Below, piece by piece: positions 1 to 8,692 of a stretch of 64,000 nucleotides of DNA; position 1 is the stretch's first letter, and the number at the start of each line of letters is the position of its first letter. The notes below the pieces were generated by a model that ran no database searches, was not told the origin of the DNA, and saw only the letters and a list, made by a program, of their open reading frames with translations. Both the position numbers and the translations under genes were made by a program. Source of the DNA: an uncultured Amylibacter sp. (GTDB lineage: Bacteria > Pseudomonadota > Alphaproteobacteria > Rhodobacterales > Rhodobacteraceae); the NCBI GenBank assembly GCA_905181935.1, contig CAJIZV010000003.1, forward strand, positions 322,001-386,000. The letters are read 5' to 3'.

Positions 1-1
1 T

Positions 2-106
2 GCATTGTTTAATTGCCATCAGTTTTTTATGGAGAATCCTTCATTGTCTGGCCGAGGTAAAATAGGTGCAAAAGATGTACTCAAGTTTGCACATTTAAAT
101 GACTGA
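2..106 (+). CDS. ppk: Polyphosphate kinase, C-terminal end (partial)
   Basis: An open frame enters from the left edge and stops with TGA at 104-106, overlapping the ppx start by 8 bases (ATGACTGA). The visible tail contains FFMENPSLSGRGK, which resembles the C-terminal tail I recall for alphaproteobacterial polyphosphate kinase 1 (FMTNPSLSGRG). That enzyme makes polyphosphate from ATP. Its position directly before an exopolyphosphatase gene supports the call, since ppk-ppx pairs are common. Only about 34 codons are visible and no catalytic residue is included, so the identity rests on the tail motif and the neighbour. The two other forward frames close sooner. Confidence 0.55.
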   Translation, partial: ALFNCHQFFMENPSLSGRGKIGAKDVLKFAHLND

Positions 107-1580
107 CCATATTGATAGTGAAAAATCAAATCGAGTTGGTATAATTGACGTTGGATCGAATTCAATTAGATTCGTAGTTTTTGATAATTCTATGAGGATG
201 CCAAATTATTTTTATAATGAAAAAGTAATGGCTGGGTTAGGACTTGATTTAGCTCAAACAGGAAAATTACATCCTAAAGGTAAAGAACGTGCATTACGTG
301 CTTTGGTACGGTTTGGCAAAATTGCAAAAAGTATGAATTTAATTAGCCTTAAAGCTGTTGCAACAGAGGCTGTACGCAGGGCATCTGATGGCCTAATTTT
401 TTGCCAAACTGTATTGGATAAAACTGGTATAAGTCTGGTACCAATTAGTGGTGACGAAGAAGCGATGTTGTCTGCACAAGGTGTATTGTTAGGCTGGCCA
501 AAAGCATCTGGTTTAGTTTGTGATATTGGCGGAGCGTCTATGGAGCTAGCAGAATTAAATAGTGGTAAAATAAAACGTTTATGTAGCTCTAAATTGGGAC
601 CTATGACTGTGTTAGGAAAATTCAGCGATCCTGTGAAACAGTGGGATTATATTAACTCAAAGTTTACACACTTAATTAATGGTTTTTCCGAAAAAACAGA
701 TGCGTTATTTTTAGTAGGTGGCGCATGGCGGGCACTGGCTGGACTGCAAATGATCAGAGCAGGTTGCCCCATAAGCGTGGTCCATGGCTATGCTGTTAAA
801 CCATCAGACTTATTTCCAACGCTTCATGAAGTAGTAAAACAAACACCTGAGGTTTTATGGGAAAACTTAAATGTGAGTAATTCTCGTATTAAACTATTAC
901 CCATAGCTGCTAAAATACTATTAAAGATTTTAGATTCTTTTGAAATTGAGAAGATTATATTTTCTAATTATGGGCTACGTGAAGGACTTTTGTACAAAAG
1001 TATGCCTCTGTCTGTTCGCTTGAATGATCCACTGATCGGTGCAGCTCGCATATTTGAATTTAATAAAGCACGGTTTCCAGGCTTTGGAGATATATTATAT
1101 AAATGGATATTACCTTTATTTATTGATTTTGATGAAACATCTAGGCGACTTATTCATGCTGTTTGTTTAATACATGACATACATTGGCGAACTCATCCTG
1201 ATTGCCGATCTGAAGTCTGTTTTGAATCTGCCATACATATAAATTTAGGTGGGCTTGATCATACTGGCCGTGTATTTTTGGCATGGAGCTTATTACATCG
1301 CTACAAAGCTAAACCTATTTTAAAGAAACACATGAAAATTAGTAAGTTACTTTCTACTAGTCTAATTTCATTAGCGGAAACCATTGGCTATCTTATTAGA
1401 CTTGGAGAGGTTTTGAGCAGTTCAAGTTCAAATCATATGGGTGAATTATTATTAACCCCAAACACATTAATTCTGAAGCTAGATATAAAAAATAAAAAAA
1501 TATTTGGTGAAGGAATTGCCAAACGTTTGCAATTGGTTGCAAATAGCATGGATCGTAGTGCTTCACTTGATTACGTTTAG
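99..1580 (+). CDS. ppx: Exopolyphosphatase / guanosine pentaphosphate phosphatase family (Ppx/GppA)
   Basis: This 493-aa cytoplasmic enzyme of the ASKHA fold removes terminal phosphate from polyphosphate or pppGpp. The phosphate-1 loop is at the N-terminus (IIDVGSNSIRFVVFD, about residues 15-29). VATEAVRRASDG follows near residue 87 and the phosphate-2 loop LVCDIGGASMELAEL lies near residue 138. About 190 further residues form the C-terminal helical extension typical of the roughly 500-aa alphaproteobacterial form. The start overlaps the stop of the upstream ppk end, so the two are probably cotranscribed. Whether pppGpp or polyphosphate is the main substrate cannot be decided from sequence. 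Confidence 0.9.
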   Translation: MTDHIDSEKSNRVGIIDVGSNSIRFVVFDNSMRMPNYFYNEKVMAGLGLDLAQTGKLHPKGKERALRALVRFGKIAKSMNLISLKAVATEAVRRASDGLIFCQTVLDKTGISLVPISGDEEAMLSAQGVLLGWPKASGLVCDIGGASMELAELNSGKIKRLCSSKLGPMTVLGKFSDPVKQWDYINSKFTHLINGFSEKTDALFLVGGAWRALAGLQMIRAGCPISVVHGYAVKPSDLFPTLHEVVKQTPEVLWENLNVSNSRIKLLPIAAKILLKILDSFEIEKIIFSNYGLREGLLYKSMPLSVRLNDPLIGAARIFEFNKARFPGFGDILYKWILPLFIDFDETSRRLIHAVCLIHDIHWRTHPDCRSEVCFESAIHINLGGLDHTGRVFLAWSLLHRYKAKPILKKHMKISKLLSTSLISLAETIGYLIRLGEVLSSSSSNHMGELLLTPNTLILKLDIKNKKIFGEGIAKRLQLVANSMDRSASLDYV

Positions 1581-1650
1581 CCTTGTAGTGTTGCGCGTCT
1601 CACAACAATAGCCTAGACAAATTGAAGGTATATTTTCAAGGAAACAATCT

Positions 1651-2988
1651 ATGCGGCTTAGTAAATACTTTCTACCAATTCTAAAAGAAAATCCAAGTGA
1701 TGCGCAGATTGTTAGTCATCGTTTGATGCTGCGAGCAGGAATGATCCGTCAGGCGCAATCTGGAATTTACTCTTGGTTGCCAATGGGCTTCAAAGTGTTG
1801 CGTAAATTAGAAAATATCGTTCACGAAGAACAAATCCGTGCAGGACACAACCCGATGTTAATGCCTACCATGCAATCTGCTGATTTATGGCGTGAATCTG
1901 GTAGATATGAAGATTATGGCAAAGAAATGTTACGTGTTACTGATCGCCATGGAAGGGATATGTTATTTGGACCTACCAATGAAGAGCTAATAACAGATAT
2001 TTTTCGAAATAATGTAAGATCTTACAAAGATTTACCGCTTACATTGTATCAAATACAATGGAAATTTCGCGATGAAGTTCGCCCACGTTTTGGGGTTATG
2101 CGTGGTCGTGAATTCTTAATGAAGGATGGGTATAATTTTGATGTAGATAAAGCATCAGCTATGCAATCTTATAATCGTCATATGGTAAGCTATCTACGAA
2201 CTTATGAACGTATGGGTATGAAAGCAATCCCAATGCGTGCAGATAGTGGCCCTATCGGTGGAGAAGATACGCATGAGTTTCTAGTTTTGGCAGAAACTGG
2301 TGAGTCAGAAGTTTTTTATGACCGTAATATACTTGATCTTCACCTAGGTGATAGAATTGTAGATTATGAAAACTGGGATGAATGTGCGGCTATATTTGAT
2401 GAATGGACAAAGCCTTATGCGAGAACTGATGAAACACATGATCCTGTTTTATTTGCTCAAATACCAGAAGAACGACAAATGAAATCTCGAGGTATTGAAG
2501 TGGGCCAAATATTCTACTTTGGTACAAAATACTCTGAATCGATGAATGCTAAAGTTATAACGCCAGAGAATAGTGAAGTACCAATTCATATGGGTAGTCA
2601 TGGTATTGGCGTATCACGTATGATTGGGGCAATTATTGAGGCAAGCCATGACGATAATGGAATTATATGGCCAGAGGCTGTAACTCCGTTTGGTGTTGGC
2701 ATTGTAAATCTTAAACAAGGTGATGAAGTAACTGATTTAGCCTGTGAAGCCTTATATAAGTCTTCAACTTTATTAGGTATTGATCCATTATATGACGATC
2801 GTTCTGAAAGAGCTGGTGCTAAATTTGCATCAATGGATTTGATTGGGTTACCTTGGCGAATTACAGTGGGCCCTCGGGGTTTAAAAAACGGGATTGTTGA
2901 GTTGACCTCGCGTAAGACTGGTAAAAGCGAAGAATTAACACCTGAGTTGGCATTGGAGAAATTAGTTAAGATTTATGCTGATTTATAA
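1651..2988 (+). CDS. proS: Prolyl-tRNA synthetase (short alphaproteobacterial type)
   Basis: This class II aminoacyl-tRNA synthetase charges tRNA-Pro. The 445-aa protein begins [20 protein letters not shown] and contains motif 1 ([15 protein letters not shown], near 39), motif 2 ([21 protein letters not shown], near 138) and motif 3 ([16 protein letters not shown], near 316), followed by the anticodon-binding domain (about 345-440). It lacks the large editing insertion found in the about 570-aa E. coli enzyme, which is normal for this lineage. The start is preceded by AAGGAAAC at a good ribosome-binding distance. It stands about 70 bases after ppx and before the lipoprotein-release genes. Confidence 0.96.
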   Translation: MRLSKYFLPILKENPSDAQIVSHRLMLRAGMIRQAQSGIYSWLPMGFKVLRKLENIVHEEQIRAGHNPMLMPTMQSADLWRESGRYEDYGKEMLRVTDRHGRDMLFGPTNEELITDIFRNNVRSYKDLPLTLYQIQWKFRDEVRPRFGVMRGREFLMKDGYNFDVDKASAMQSYNRHMVSYLRTYERMGMKAIPMRADSGPIGGEDTHEFLVLAETGESEVFYDRNILDLHLGDRIVDYENWDECAAIFDEWTKPYARTDETHDPVLFAQIPEERQMKSRGIEVGQIFYFGTKYSESMNAKVITPENSEVPIHMGSHGIGVSRMIGAIIEASHDDNGIIWPEAVTPFGVGIVNLKQGDEVTDLACEALYKSSTLLGIDPLYDDRSERAGAKFASMDLIGLPWRITVGPRGLKNGIVELTSRKTGKSEELTPELALEKLVKIYADL

Positions 2989-3073
2989 AATATACAAAAA
3001 TTAATATATGCTTTTAAAAAGGGCATATCAGTGTTCATAGCATATTTTTTTTGCAAAGAGAGAAGTGAACTAT

Positions 3074-4360
3074 ATGAAACCCTCAACAAAGCCATTTAGC
3101 AATTTTGAATGGATAATAGCTTGGCGGTATCTGCGGTCTAAGCGTGCAGATGGTGGAGTGTCTTTAATGACATGGATTTCTTTAATTGGAATTTCTCTTG
3201 CGGTATTTGCTTTAATCGCAACCTTGGCTGTACGATCTGGTTTTCGAACCGAATTTGTTAGTACGATCTTGGGCGCCAACGCACATGCAAGTATTTATAA
3301 TTCCCCGTATATTAATCTGGACGGTGTAGTGACTTCGGGTTTTTCTGATTATGAGGCTGCGAGTAAAAAAATTGCATCAGTTAATGGTATTGTTAGTGTT
3401 TCACCAGTTGTAAAAGGCCAGGTTATGGCTACAGCCAATGGAAAAAATAAAGGTGTTGAGGTTTTTGGTGAAACCTTGACTGATGTTAAAAAATTACCAT
3501 TAATTGTAAATCCTGAGTCCTCAATGGGATCTGTTGAGAACTTTGACAAAGGTGTTGCAATTGGTTCTGGTATAGCAAGATCTTTGGGATTACATATTGG
3601 TGATATTATAACTTTGATTTCACCCAACGGAGTGAAGACTGCTTTTGGAACTAGTCCACGTATTAGTGGGTTTGAAGTAGTCTACATCTTTCAAGTTGGA
3701 CGTTATGATATTGATAATACTCGTATTTATATGCCACTTTTGGACGCACAAATTTATTTTAACCGTGAAAATCTTGTTGATGAGTTTGAGATTATGGTAA
3801 GTAATCCTGAAAATGTGGGTAATTTAAAATCTTTTTTGATAAACGTTACTCCTGAGCGAGGTTTAATATGGACTTGGCGCGATGCTAATGGTGGATTTTT
3901 GAATGCGCTTCAAATGGAAGATAATATTATGTTTATTATTCTTTCCATTCTAGTTTTGATAGCTACAATGAATATTGTTTCAGGTCTTATTATGCTAGTA
4001 AAAAACAAAAGCCATGATATCGGTATTTTACGTACTATGGGGCTGACTGAAGGCTCTATCCTAAGAATTTTCTTTATTTGTGGGTCTTCAATTGGAATAC
4101 TTGGTACATTAATTGGTGTTATAATGGGATGTTCATTTGTAATTTTTATTGATCCTATTTTTAATACTATTAATTATATTGCAGGTGGTGGAGTTTGGAC
4201 TGCTGAGAAATACTTATTGTCTAACCTACCGGCTGAATTGCGTTTAGAAGACGTGATTAAAGCGTGCTCCCTTTCGTTGGGCCTAACTTTTATTATCACA
4301 TATTTTCCTGCACGCCGTGCGGCTCGGATGAGCCCTGTTGAGGCGTTGCAATATGACTAA
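3074..4360 (+). CDS. lolC: Lipoprotein-releasing ABC transporter permease, LolC/LolE (LolF-like) type
   Basis: Inner-membrane subunit of the complex that extracts mature lipoproteins and hands them to the periplasmic carrier LolA. The 428-aa protein has one membrane segment near residues 35-60, a large periplasmic domain (about 65-275) and three C-terminal segments (about 280-310, 330-360 and 390-415). It ends in the FtsX-like motif YFPARRAARMSPVEALQYD. Alphaproteobacteria usually carry one LolC/E hybrid (called LolF in some species) rather than separate C and E, and only one copy is seen here. An in-frame GTG lies at 3065. I chose ATG 3074 because AGAGAGAAG sits 8-9 bases upstream. The stop overlaps the lolD start by 8 bases. 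Confidence 0.93.
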   Translation: MKPSTKPFSNFEWIIAWRYLRSKRADGGVSLMTWISLIGISLAVFALIATLAVRSGFRTEFVSTILGANAHASIYNSPYINLDGVVTSGFSDYEAASKKIASVNGIVSVSPVVKGQVMATANGKNKGVEVFGETLTDVKKLPLIVNPESSMGSVENFDKGVAIGSGIARSLGLHIGDIITLISPNGVKTAFGTSPRISGFEVVYIFQVGRYDIDNTRIYMPLLDAQIYFNRENLVDEFEIMVSNPENVGNLKSFLINVTPERGLIWTWRDANGGFLNALQMEDNIMFIILSILVLIATMNIVSGLIMLVKNKSHDIGILRTMGLTEGSILRIFFICGSSIGILGTLIGVIMGCSFVIFIDPIFNTINYIAGGGVWTAEKYLLSNLPAELRLEDVIKACSLSLGLTFIITYFPARRAARMSPVEALQYD

Positions 4361-5033
4361 TGTTTTATCATTAATCAATGTATCGAAATCCTACAAAACT
4401 GGAAAGCCAAATCAAATTACTGTTCTTGATAATATAAATCTTCAAGTTAAAAAAGGTGAGGTTGTGGGTTTGATTGCTCCTTCGGGAGCAGGTAAGTCGA
4501 CATTATTACATATAGCAGGACTTCTAGATTTACCTAATGGGGGAGAGGTAATGATTGATGGCGTTGACTATACTAATCTGCCTGACTTTAAGCGCACGCA
4601 AGTACGCAGACAAGATATTGGGTTTGTTTATCAATTTCACCATCTGCTGCCGGAATTTACCGCAGTAGAAAACCTTATTTTACCTCAGATGGCAAATGGT
4701 GTTAATTATTTTAAGGCTGAACGCAGTGCTTTGGAGTTGTTGAGTTCTATTGGACTTTCATCACGAGCTACACATCGCCCAGCGGAATTGTCAGGTGGTG
4801 AACAACAAAGAGTTGCGTTTTGCAGGGCAATGGTAAATTCACCAAAATTATTGCTTGCTGATGAACCCACAGGAAACTTAGATCCAGAGACTGCGGAGCG
4901 TGTGCTTAGTATTTTGATGAATTTGGTAAATGAGACAGGTATGTCTGCAGTCATTGCAACTCATAACCATGAATTAGCCAAGAAAATGGACTGTCAACTA
5001 TCCCTTCGCCAAGGTAAGCTAACTAGACTTTAA
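4353..5033 (+). CDS. lolD: Lipoprotein-releasing ABC transporter ATP-binding protein LolD
   Basis: Cytoplasmic ATPase that powers lipoprotein release through the LolC/E permease. It is about 226 aa. Walker A is GLIAPSGAGKSTLL near residue 43, the Q-loop is VYQFHHLLPEF, the signature is LSGGEQQRVAFCRA, and Walker B is LLLADEPTGNLD with the switch histidine in ATHNHEL. The ATG at 4353 lies inside the 3' end of lolC (ATGACTAA overlap), with GAGGCG about 10 bases upstream; an upstream in-frame TTG at 4338 is less likely. The ADEPTGNLD form and the partner permease identify it within the MacB/LolD family. The 3' end overlaps the convergent gene by 4 bases. Confidence 0.95.
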   Translation: MTNVLSLINVSKSYKTGKPNQITVLDNINLQVKKGEVVGLIAPSGAGKSTLLHIAGLLDLPNGGEVMIDGVDYTNLPDFKRTQVRRQDIGFVYQFHHLLPEFTAVENLILPQMANGVNYFKAERSALELLSSIGLSSRATHRPAELSGGEQQRVAFCRAMVNSPKLLLADEPTGNLDPETAERVLSILMNLVNETGMSAVIATHNHELAKKMDCQLSLRQGKLTRL

Positions 5034-6031
5034 TTTGTACAAATTTCTTGTAAATTTATCCAATCACTATCATCTAATATGGGTTGATATTCTTCGAGCC
5101 TTAAATCTTGCTTTTCCAATAAATCATTGCGATTTGAATGATTAGAAAACTTGGTGCGTGGGACTTCAGCTATTGTAAATAGGTCTAATATTGTTTGTGT
5201 TTTTGGCAAAGCAAGTGGTCCAAATAACCTTTCATCCGCAAAGGTTTCTAAATCAGAGTTATTTATATCGCCAGTTCCCAAAAAGCTTAATGTCTTTCTT
5301 AAACCTATTGATTTAAACAACATTAATAAGGATGCTTGTTCATCCTCAGCTGCACGCTCTAATATTGCATACCCAGCAAGTAAATTAGCATCTGGGTGCT
5401 GAATTGCTAAATTATGATTTAATAATATGTTTCCACCTGGCAAATGTAAGCTAGGGCGACTGCCCATTTCAATAATCCGTATCCTGCTTGACGGTGCTCC
5501 AATGACTCGGCTTTCTAAACGCCTAAGAGCGCGCTCACCAGCGGGTGTTGTGCAAATTGACCCTGTTGTTTTTTGAATGGACTTGAGTAAGGCATCTCCA
5601 ATTTCAACTGCTTTTGAATCAGGAACAATACCTGCAGCGTATTGTGTGAGCGCATTTGGTAGCCAGAATAAAGATATTGCTAGGAAAAAAAATAAGATTC
5701 CAGAACCTATCAACCATCTCAATCTTCCAGGATGTGGGCGCCGAGCGTCAATTGAAGCTCTTATCTTATATATTGCAGCTATCATGGTTTGATCTTCAAC
5801 TTCTAACGTCTCTTCGCCCAAGTCATCAACTGTAAAAATTACACCATAATCACTATTTCCAGCATCCTCAATTGCGGCAAGTGACCAATGAGTAATGGGG
5901 CGATTATTTATATCGCTTAAAACTAAAGTGGAATTACCAAAAGAAACAACAACCTCGCGGCGTTGAGAATCTTTATAGTCACGCCATAAACCAAGAGCTT
6001 CTAATCTCTCAAATTCTTTAATTGCTGTCAT
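5030..6031 (-). CDS. Membrane protein resembling an M48-type peptidase but without the HEXXH site
   Basis: A protein of about 333 aa with a soluble N-terminal region (about 1-105), one membrane helix near 110-130 (RWLIGSGILFFFLAISLFWL) and an extracytoplasmic C-terminal domain. The stretch SRIRIIEMGSRPSLHLPGGNILLNHNLA resembles the entry to an M48 metalloprotease domain. The place where the HEXXH helix is expected reads LLAGYAILERAAED, so no zinc site is visible. That suggests a non-catalytic relative, or a resemblance that is only structural. I chose the inner ATG (MTAIKEFERLEALGLWR); an in-frame ATG at 6046 would add 5 residues, and neither start has a clear ribosome site. Function unknown. 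Confidence 0.7.
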   Translation of the reverse strand: MTAIKEFERLEALGLWRDYKDSQRREVVVSFGNSTLVLSDINNRPITHWSLAAIEDAGNSDYGVIFTVDDLGEETLEVEDQTMIAAIYKIRASIDARRPHPGRLRWLIGSGILFFFLAISLFWLPNALTQYAAGIVPDSKAVEIGDALLKSIQKTTGSICTTPAGERALRRLESRVIGAPSSRIRIIEMGSRPSLHLPGGNILLNHNLAIQHPDANLLAGYAILERAAEDEQASLLMLFKSIGLRKTLSFLGTGDINNSDLETFADERLFGPLALPKTQTILDLFTIAEVPRTKFSNHSNRNDLLEKQDLRLEEYQPILDDSDWINLQEICTN

Positions 6032-6114
6032 AATACATTTGCCCATTCGGGATCATTATTAAATATTTATAGATATTATCTAATTTTTAAAATATTTATT
6101 TTATTTATTGAGTT

Positions 6115-6501
6115 TTATTTTTGTTTCAGAGTTTTTAATTCTCTTTCCGCATCTTTTTGTAAATTTTGCATGTCATTTATTGCAACTTGAATCTCAGCTT
6201 TGCGTTCCTCTAACTCTATAGTCTGCTTTGTCGCCATAGCTATCCAAGCTTCAACTTGTGTTTGGTTTTGGTTTTTACGATCGTACATTGCTAACCATTG
6301 GCGAATTTCCTCTAAAGAAAATCCGAATCGTCGTCCACGTTTGATTAAGGTTAAAAGTGCTTTTTCTTTATTTCCATAAAATCGTTTTCGACCTTGCTTC
6401 TCTGGTATAAGTAACTCGATGTATTCATAATAGCGCAATGTTCTAGGAGTGACATCATAAGCTTCACACATTTCTTTCAAAGTCATTTTGCATACTGTCA
6501 T
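6115..6501 (-). CDS. MerR-family transcriptional regulator
   Basis: A 128-aa DNA-binding regulator. The winged helix-turn-helix is at the N-terminus (LKEMCEAYDVTPRTLRYYEYIELLIPEKQGRKRFY, about 8-42) and is followed by a long dimerisation coiled coil rich in Glu, Lys and Gln (about 80-125). No cysteine cluster for metal sensing is visible. This fits the LiuR-like branch that controls acyl-CoA or branched-chain amino-acid degradation in alphaproteobacteria, but no such target gene sits next to it. AGAGG lies 7 bases before the chosen ATG. A dyad upstream (6519-6542) is a possible operator, and beyond it lies a decayed gene. Confidence 0.85.
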   Translation of the reverse strand: MTVCKMTLKEMCEAYDVTPRTLRYYEYIELLIPEKQGRKRFYGNKEKALLTLIKRGRRFGFSLEEIRQWLAMYDRKNQNQTQVEAWIAMATKQTIELEERKAEIQVAINDMQNLQKDAERELKTLKQK

Positions 6502-6518
6502 GTGGCACCTCTTTTAGC

Positions 6519-6542
6519 ACTTTACGAAAGTTTACATAAAGT
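6519..6542. promoter_or_regulatory. Candidate MerR-type operator
   Basis: An inverted repeat ACTTTA-N12-TAAAGT lies 18 bases upstream of the merR start. MerR-family operators are dyads of about this length placed between promoter boxes, so autoregulation is plausible. It could also have controlled a neighbouring gene that is now degraded. Confidence 0.4.
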
Positions 6543-6546
6543 TCAA

Positions 6547-7145
6547 GGAGCCAAGTAGTTTGAAGCTAAAAATAGAAAGTATAAACTACAATAAATGCGG
6601 GAATAGTTCTATATATAATTGTAATAAAGGCAGCTTGTGGATTTAGAGCTATAACTGAATATAAAAAATATCCATCATTGGCAATGGAATTACTAATTAA
6701 AACTGCTTAAGTGATTAATCTAAATATATAAAATATTGTGATCAAAATCTGTAGCCCACATTCTGGAATAAAGTTGACTAATGTAGCAATTAAAGTTCCA
6801 ATTAAAGCGCCGAAGCTAACTGATCCTGATCAGTATGTGGCTGCAATAACAGCACTACCACCACCACATTCTGGTAATGCACCAAGGATAGATGCTAATG
6901 ATATTTGTGTATACTTTGCTTTGCAAAATATACACAAATATCAAATCCAAATACTTTTTTCATCATTAACATAATATTAAAGTTATTTTGACAAAAACTG
7001 AAACCACAATACATGCATTTTTTAATGCAACTCGCGTAGTTCCTCTTAAAGCGCCAAGGTTTGACACTAAAACCAATAAAAAAATTATTATAAGTAAGCA
7101 TTTAAGTTGGAATGTTCCGATTAGATAACCAAGCTTAAAGGGATG
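6547..7145 (-). pseudogene. Decayed permease gene, ArsP_2 / putative manganese exporter-like
   Basis: No intact gene spans 6502-7281, but the minus strand carries recognisable membrane-protein pieces in different frames. From about 7145 to 6963 one frame reads hydrophobic sequence ending VALKNACIVVSVFVKITL and then meets two stops. From about 6908 another frame reads SLASILGALPECGGG, an in-frame TGA, then SGSVSFGALIGTLIAT, NFIPECGLQILIT, a TAA, and AVLISNSIANDGYFL up to a stop near 6560. The PxCGG...SFG...LIAT and NSI-NDG motifs resemble the two halves of the 10-TM ArsP_2 permease family as I remember it. The halves appear joined by a deletion, and a palindrome interrupts the frame at 6901-6941. 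Decay is clear; the family name is my inference. Confidence 0.6.
6901..6941. repeat. Near-perfect palindrome flanked by ATAT, apparently inserted in the decayed permease gene
   Basis: A 33-bp unit at 6905-6937 begins TTGTGTATA and ends TATACACAA and lies between two copies of ATAT (6901-6904 and 6938-6941). The 41-base whole folds into an 18-pair stem with one C-A mismatch and a 3-base TTT loop. Deleting the unit plus one ATAT (37 bp) rejoins minus-strand codons as GFDISLASILGALPECGG, a continuous membrane-protein sequence. This is what an insertion with a 4-bp target duplication would leave. I saw no second copy in this window. Confidence 0.6.
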
Positions 7146-7281
7146 ATTTTATGTATTCTGAGGCTTCATTTTTTTCTTAATACAAATGACAACTATTCTC
7201 CATTAGATAATTTTGAATATTATTACTAACCTTGCAAGTAGGATTTATTTCCTAGAGGTTAAGGCAATTAGGAAGCCAAAA

Positions 7282-8601
7282 ATGAGCAAATCTATTTCCT
7301 CCAGTCTTACGCATAAACGAATATTATATATTGCTGTTCCAGTTGTGTTGTCGAATGCAACTGTACCAATATTGGGTGCTGTAGATACTGCTGTTGTTGG
7401 ACAATTGGGACAAGCTGTACCGATAGGAGCAGTTGGTATCGGTGCAATTATCATCACTTCTATATTTTGGCTTTTTGGCTTTTTACGTATGGGGACATCC
7501 GGGTTAACTGCCCAAGCAATTGGTGCAGGGGATTTTGCCGAAACTAATGCTTTGCTCATTCGCTCCATATCGATTGGGTTTGCTGCTGGCTTAATTTTTA
7601 TTATTATTCAAATACCACTATTTTGGGGAGCATTATGGCTTGCACCCGCTTCAGCAGAGGTGAAAAGTTTAGCAAGTGAATATCTACATATAAGAATTTA
7701 TAGCGGCCCCGCTGTAATAGCTCTTTATGGGGTAACTGGTTGGTTAATTGCTTCTGAGCGCACTCGATCTGTCTTGGTTATCCAATTGTTAATGAATGGG
7801 TTAAATATTGTCTTGGATCTATTGTTTGTATTGAAGTTAGAATTGGGAGTTGCAGGTGTTGCGTACGCAAGTTTAATCGCGGAATGGTCGGGTGCAGTTC
7901 TTGGATTATGGATGACACGTCAAGCATTTAAAAATGGTTCTTGGAAAAATTGGAGTCAAATTTTAGATAGGTTACGTCTGCGTAAAATGATAATTGTAAA
8001 TAGTGATATTTTGGTACGGACAATTTTTCTTGAAACAGCATTTCTTAGCTTTATGTTTTTAGGGTCTTCGTTTGATGACGCTACTTTGGCTGCGAACCAA
8101 GTGTTAATACAATTTCTTCATATTACTGCTTATGGTATGGATGGATTTGCTATTGCGGCGGAAACATTGGTGGGACAAGCAATTGGTGCGAGAAATCTAG
8201 GAAACCTTCGCCGTTCTGTAGTTTTAACATGCCAATGGGGAGCAATTACGGCAGTTTTTATGTCACTCTTTTTTGCTATTTTTGGCAGCTATATAATTAA
8301 TTTAATGACAACAGCAACTGATGTTCGATTCGTTGCTGAACAATATCTACCTTGGATGATTTTAGCACCGCTTGCAGGTGGAGCATCTTGGATGTTTGAC
8401 GGTATTTTTATTGGTGCAACACGAACTGCAGATATGCGAAACATGATGTTAATATCTTTTGGTGTATATCTGTTCAGTTTAATTATTTTATTACCTAGTT
8501 TTGGCAATCACGGTTTATGGGTAGCACTGAATGTTTTCTTATTTGCACGTGGTATTACTTTATGGTGGAAGTACCCTAAAGTTGAACTATTTATGAGTTA
8601 A
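7282..8601 (+). CDS. MATE-family efflux transporter (DinF/NorM-like)
   Basis: A 439-aa inner-membrane antiporter with about 12 membrane segments. It begins MSKSISSSLTHKRILYIAVP, and the sequences VLSNATVPILGAVDTAVVG and FGFLRMGTSGLTAQAIGAGD are typical of the DinF branch of MATE proteins, which export cationic drugs or metabolites using Na+ or H+ gradients. The ATG at 7282 has AGGAAG 6 bases upstream. An in-frame upstream start at 7213 would add 23 residues with no clear ribosome site. The gene follows the degraded permease region and converges on pyrD. Substrate cannot be assigned. Confidence 0.9.
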   Translation: MSKSISSSLTHKRILYIAVPVVLSNATVPILGAVDTAVVGQLGQAVPIGAVGIGAIIITSIFWLFGFLRMGTSGLTAQAIGAGDFAETNALLIRSISIGFAAGLIFIIIQIPLFWGALWLAPASAEVKSLASEYLHIRIYSGPAVIALYGVTGWLIASERTRSVLVIQLLMNGLNIVLDLLFVLKLELGVAGVAYASLIAEWSGAVLGLWMTRQAFKNGSWKNWSQILDRLRLRKMIIVNSDILVRTIFLETAFLSFMFLGSSFDDATLAANQVLIQFLHITAYGMDGFAIAAETLVGQAIGARNLGNLRRSVVLTCQWGAITAVFMSLFFAIFGSYIINLMTTATDVRFVAEQYLPWMILAPLAGGASWMFDGIFIGATRTADMRNMMLISFGVYLFSLIILLPSFGNHGLWVALNVFLFARGITLWWKYPKVELFMS

Positions 8602-8692
8602 TGATTGTTTTAGTAAATTCGAAACTATTTGTGATTATTATAAAATGTATACTCTTAATAATTTATAAAAGCTTTATTTGAGACAGATCTTA

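Noticed and set aside
6738..6974. 78-codon plus-strand ORF in the merR-MATE gap
   Set aside because: Its start is a weak TTG, its sequence is proline-rich low-grade, and the opposite strand has clear membrane-protein remnants, so it is an antisense shadow of the decayed permease.
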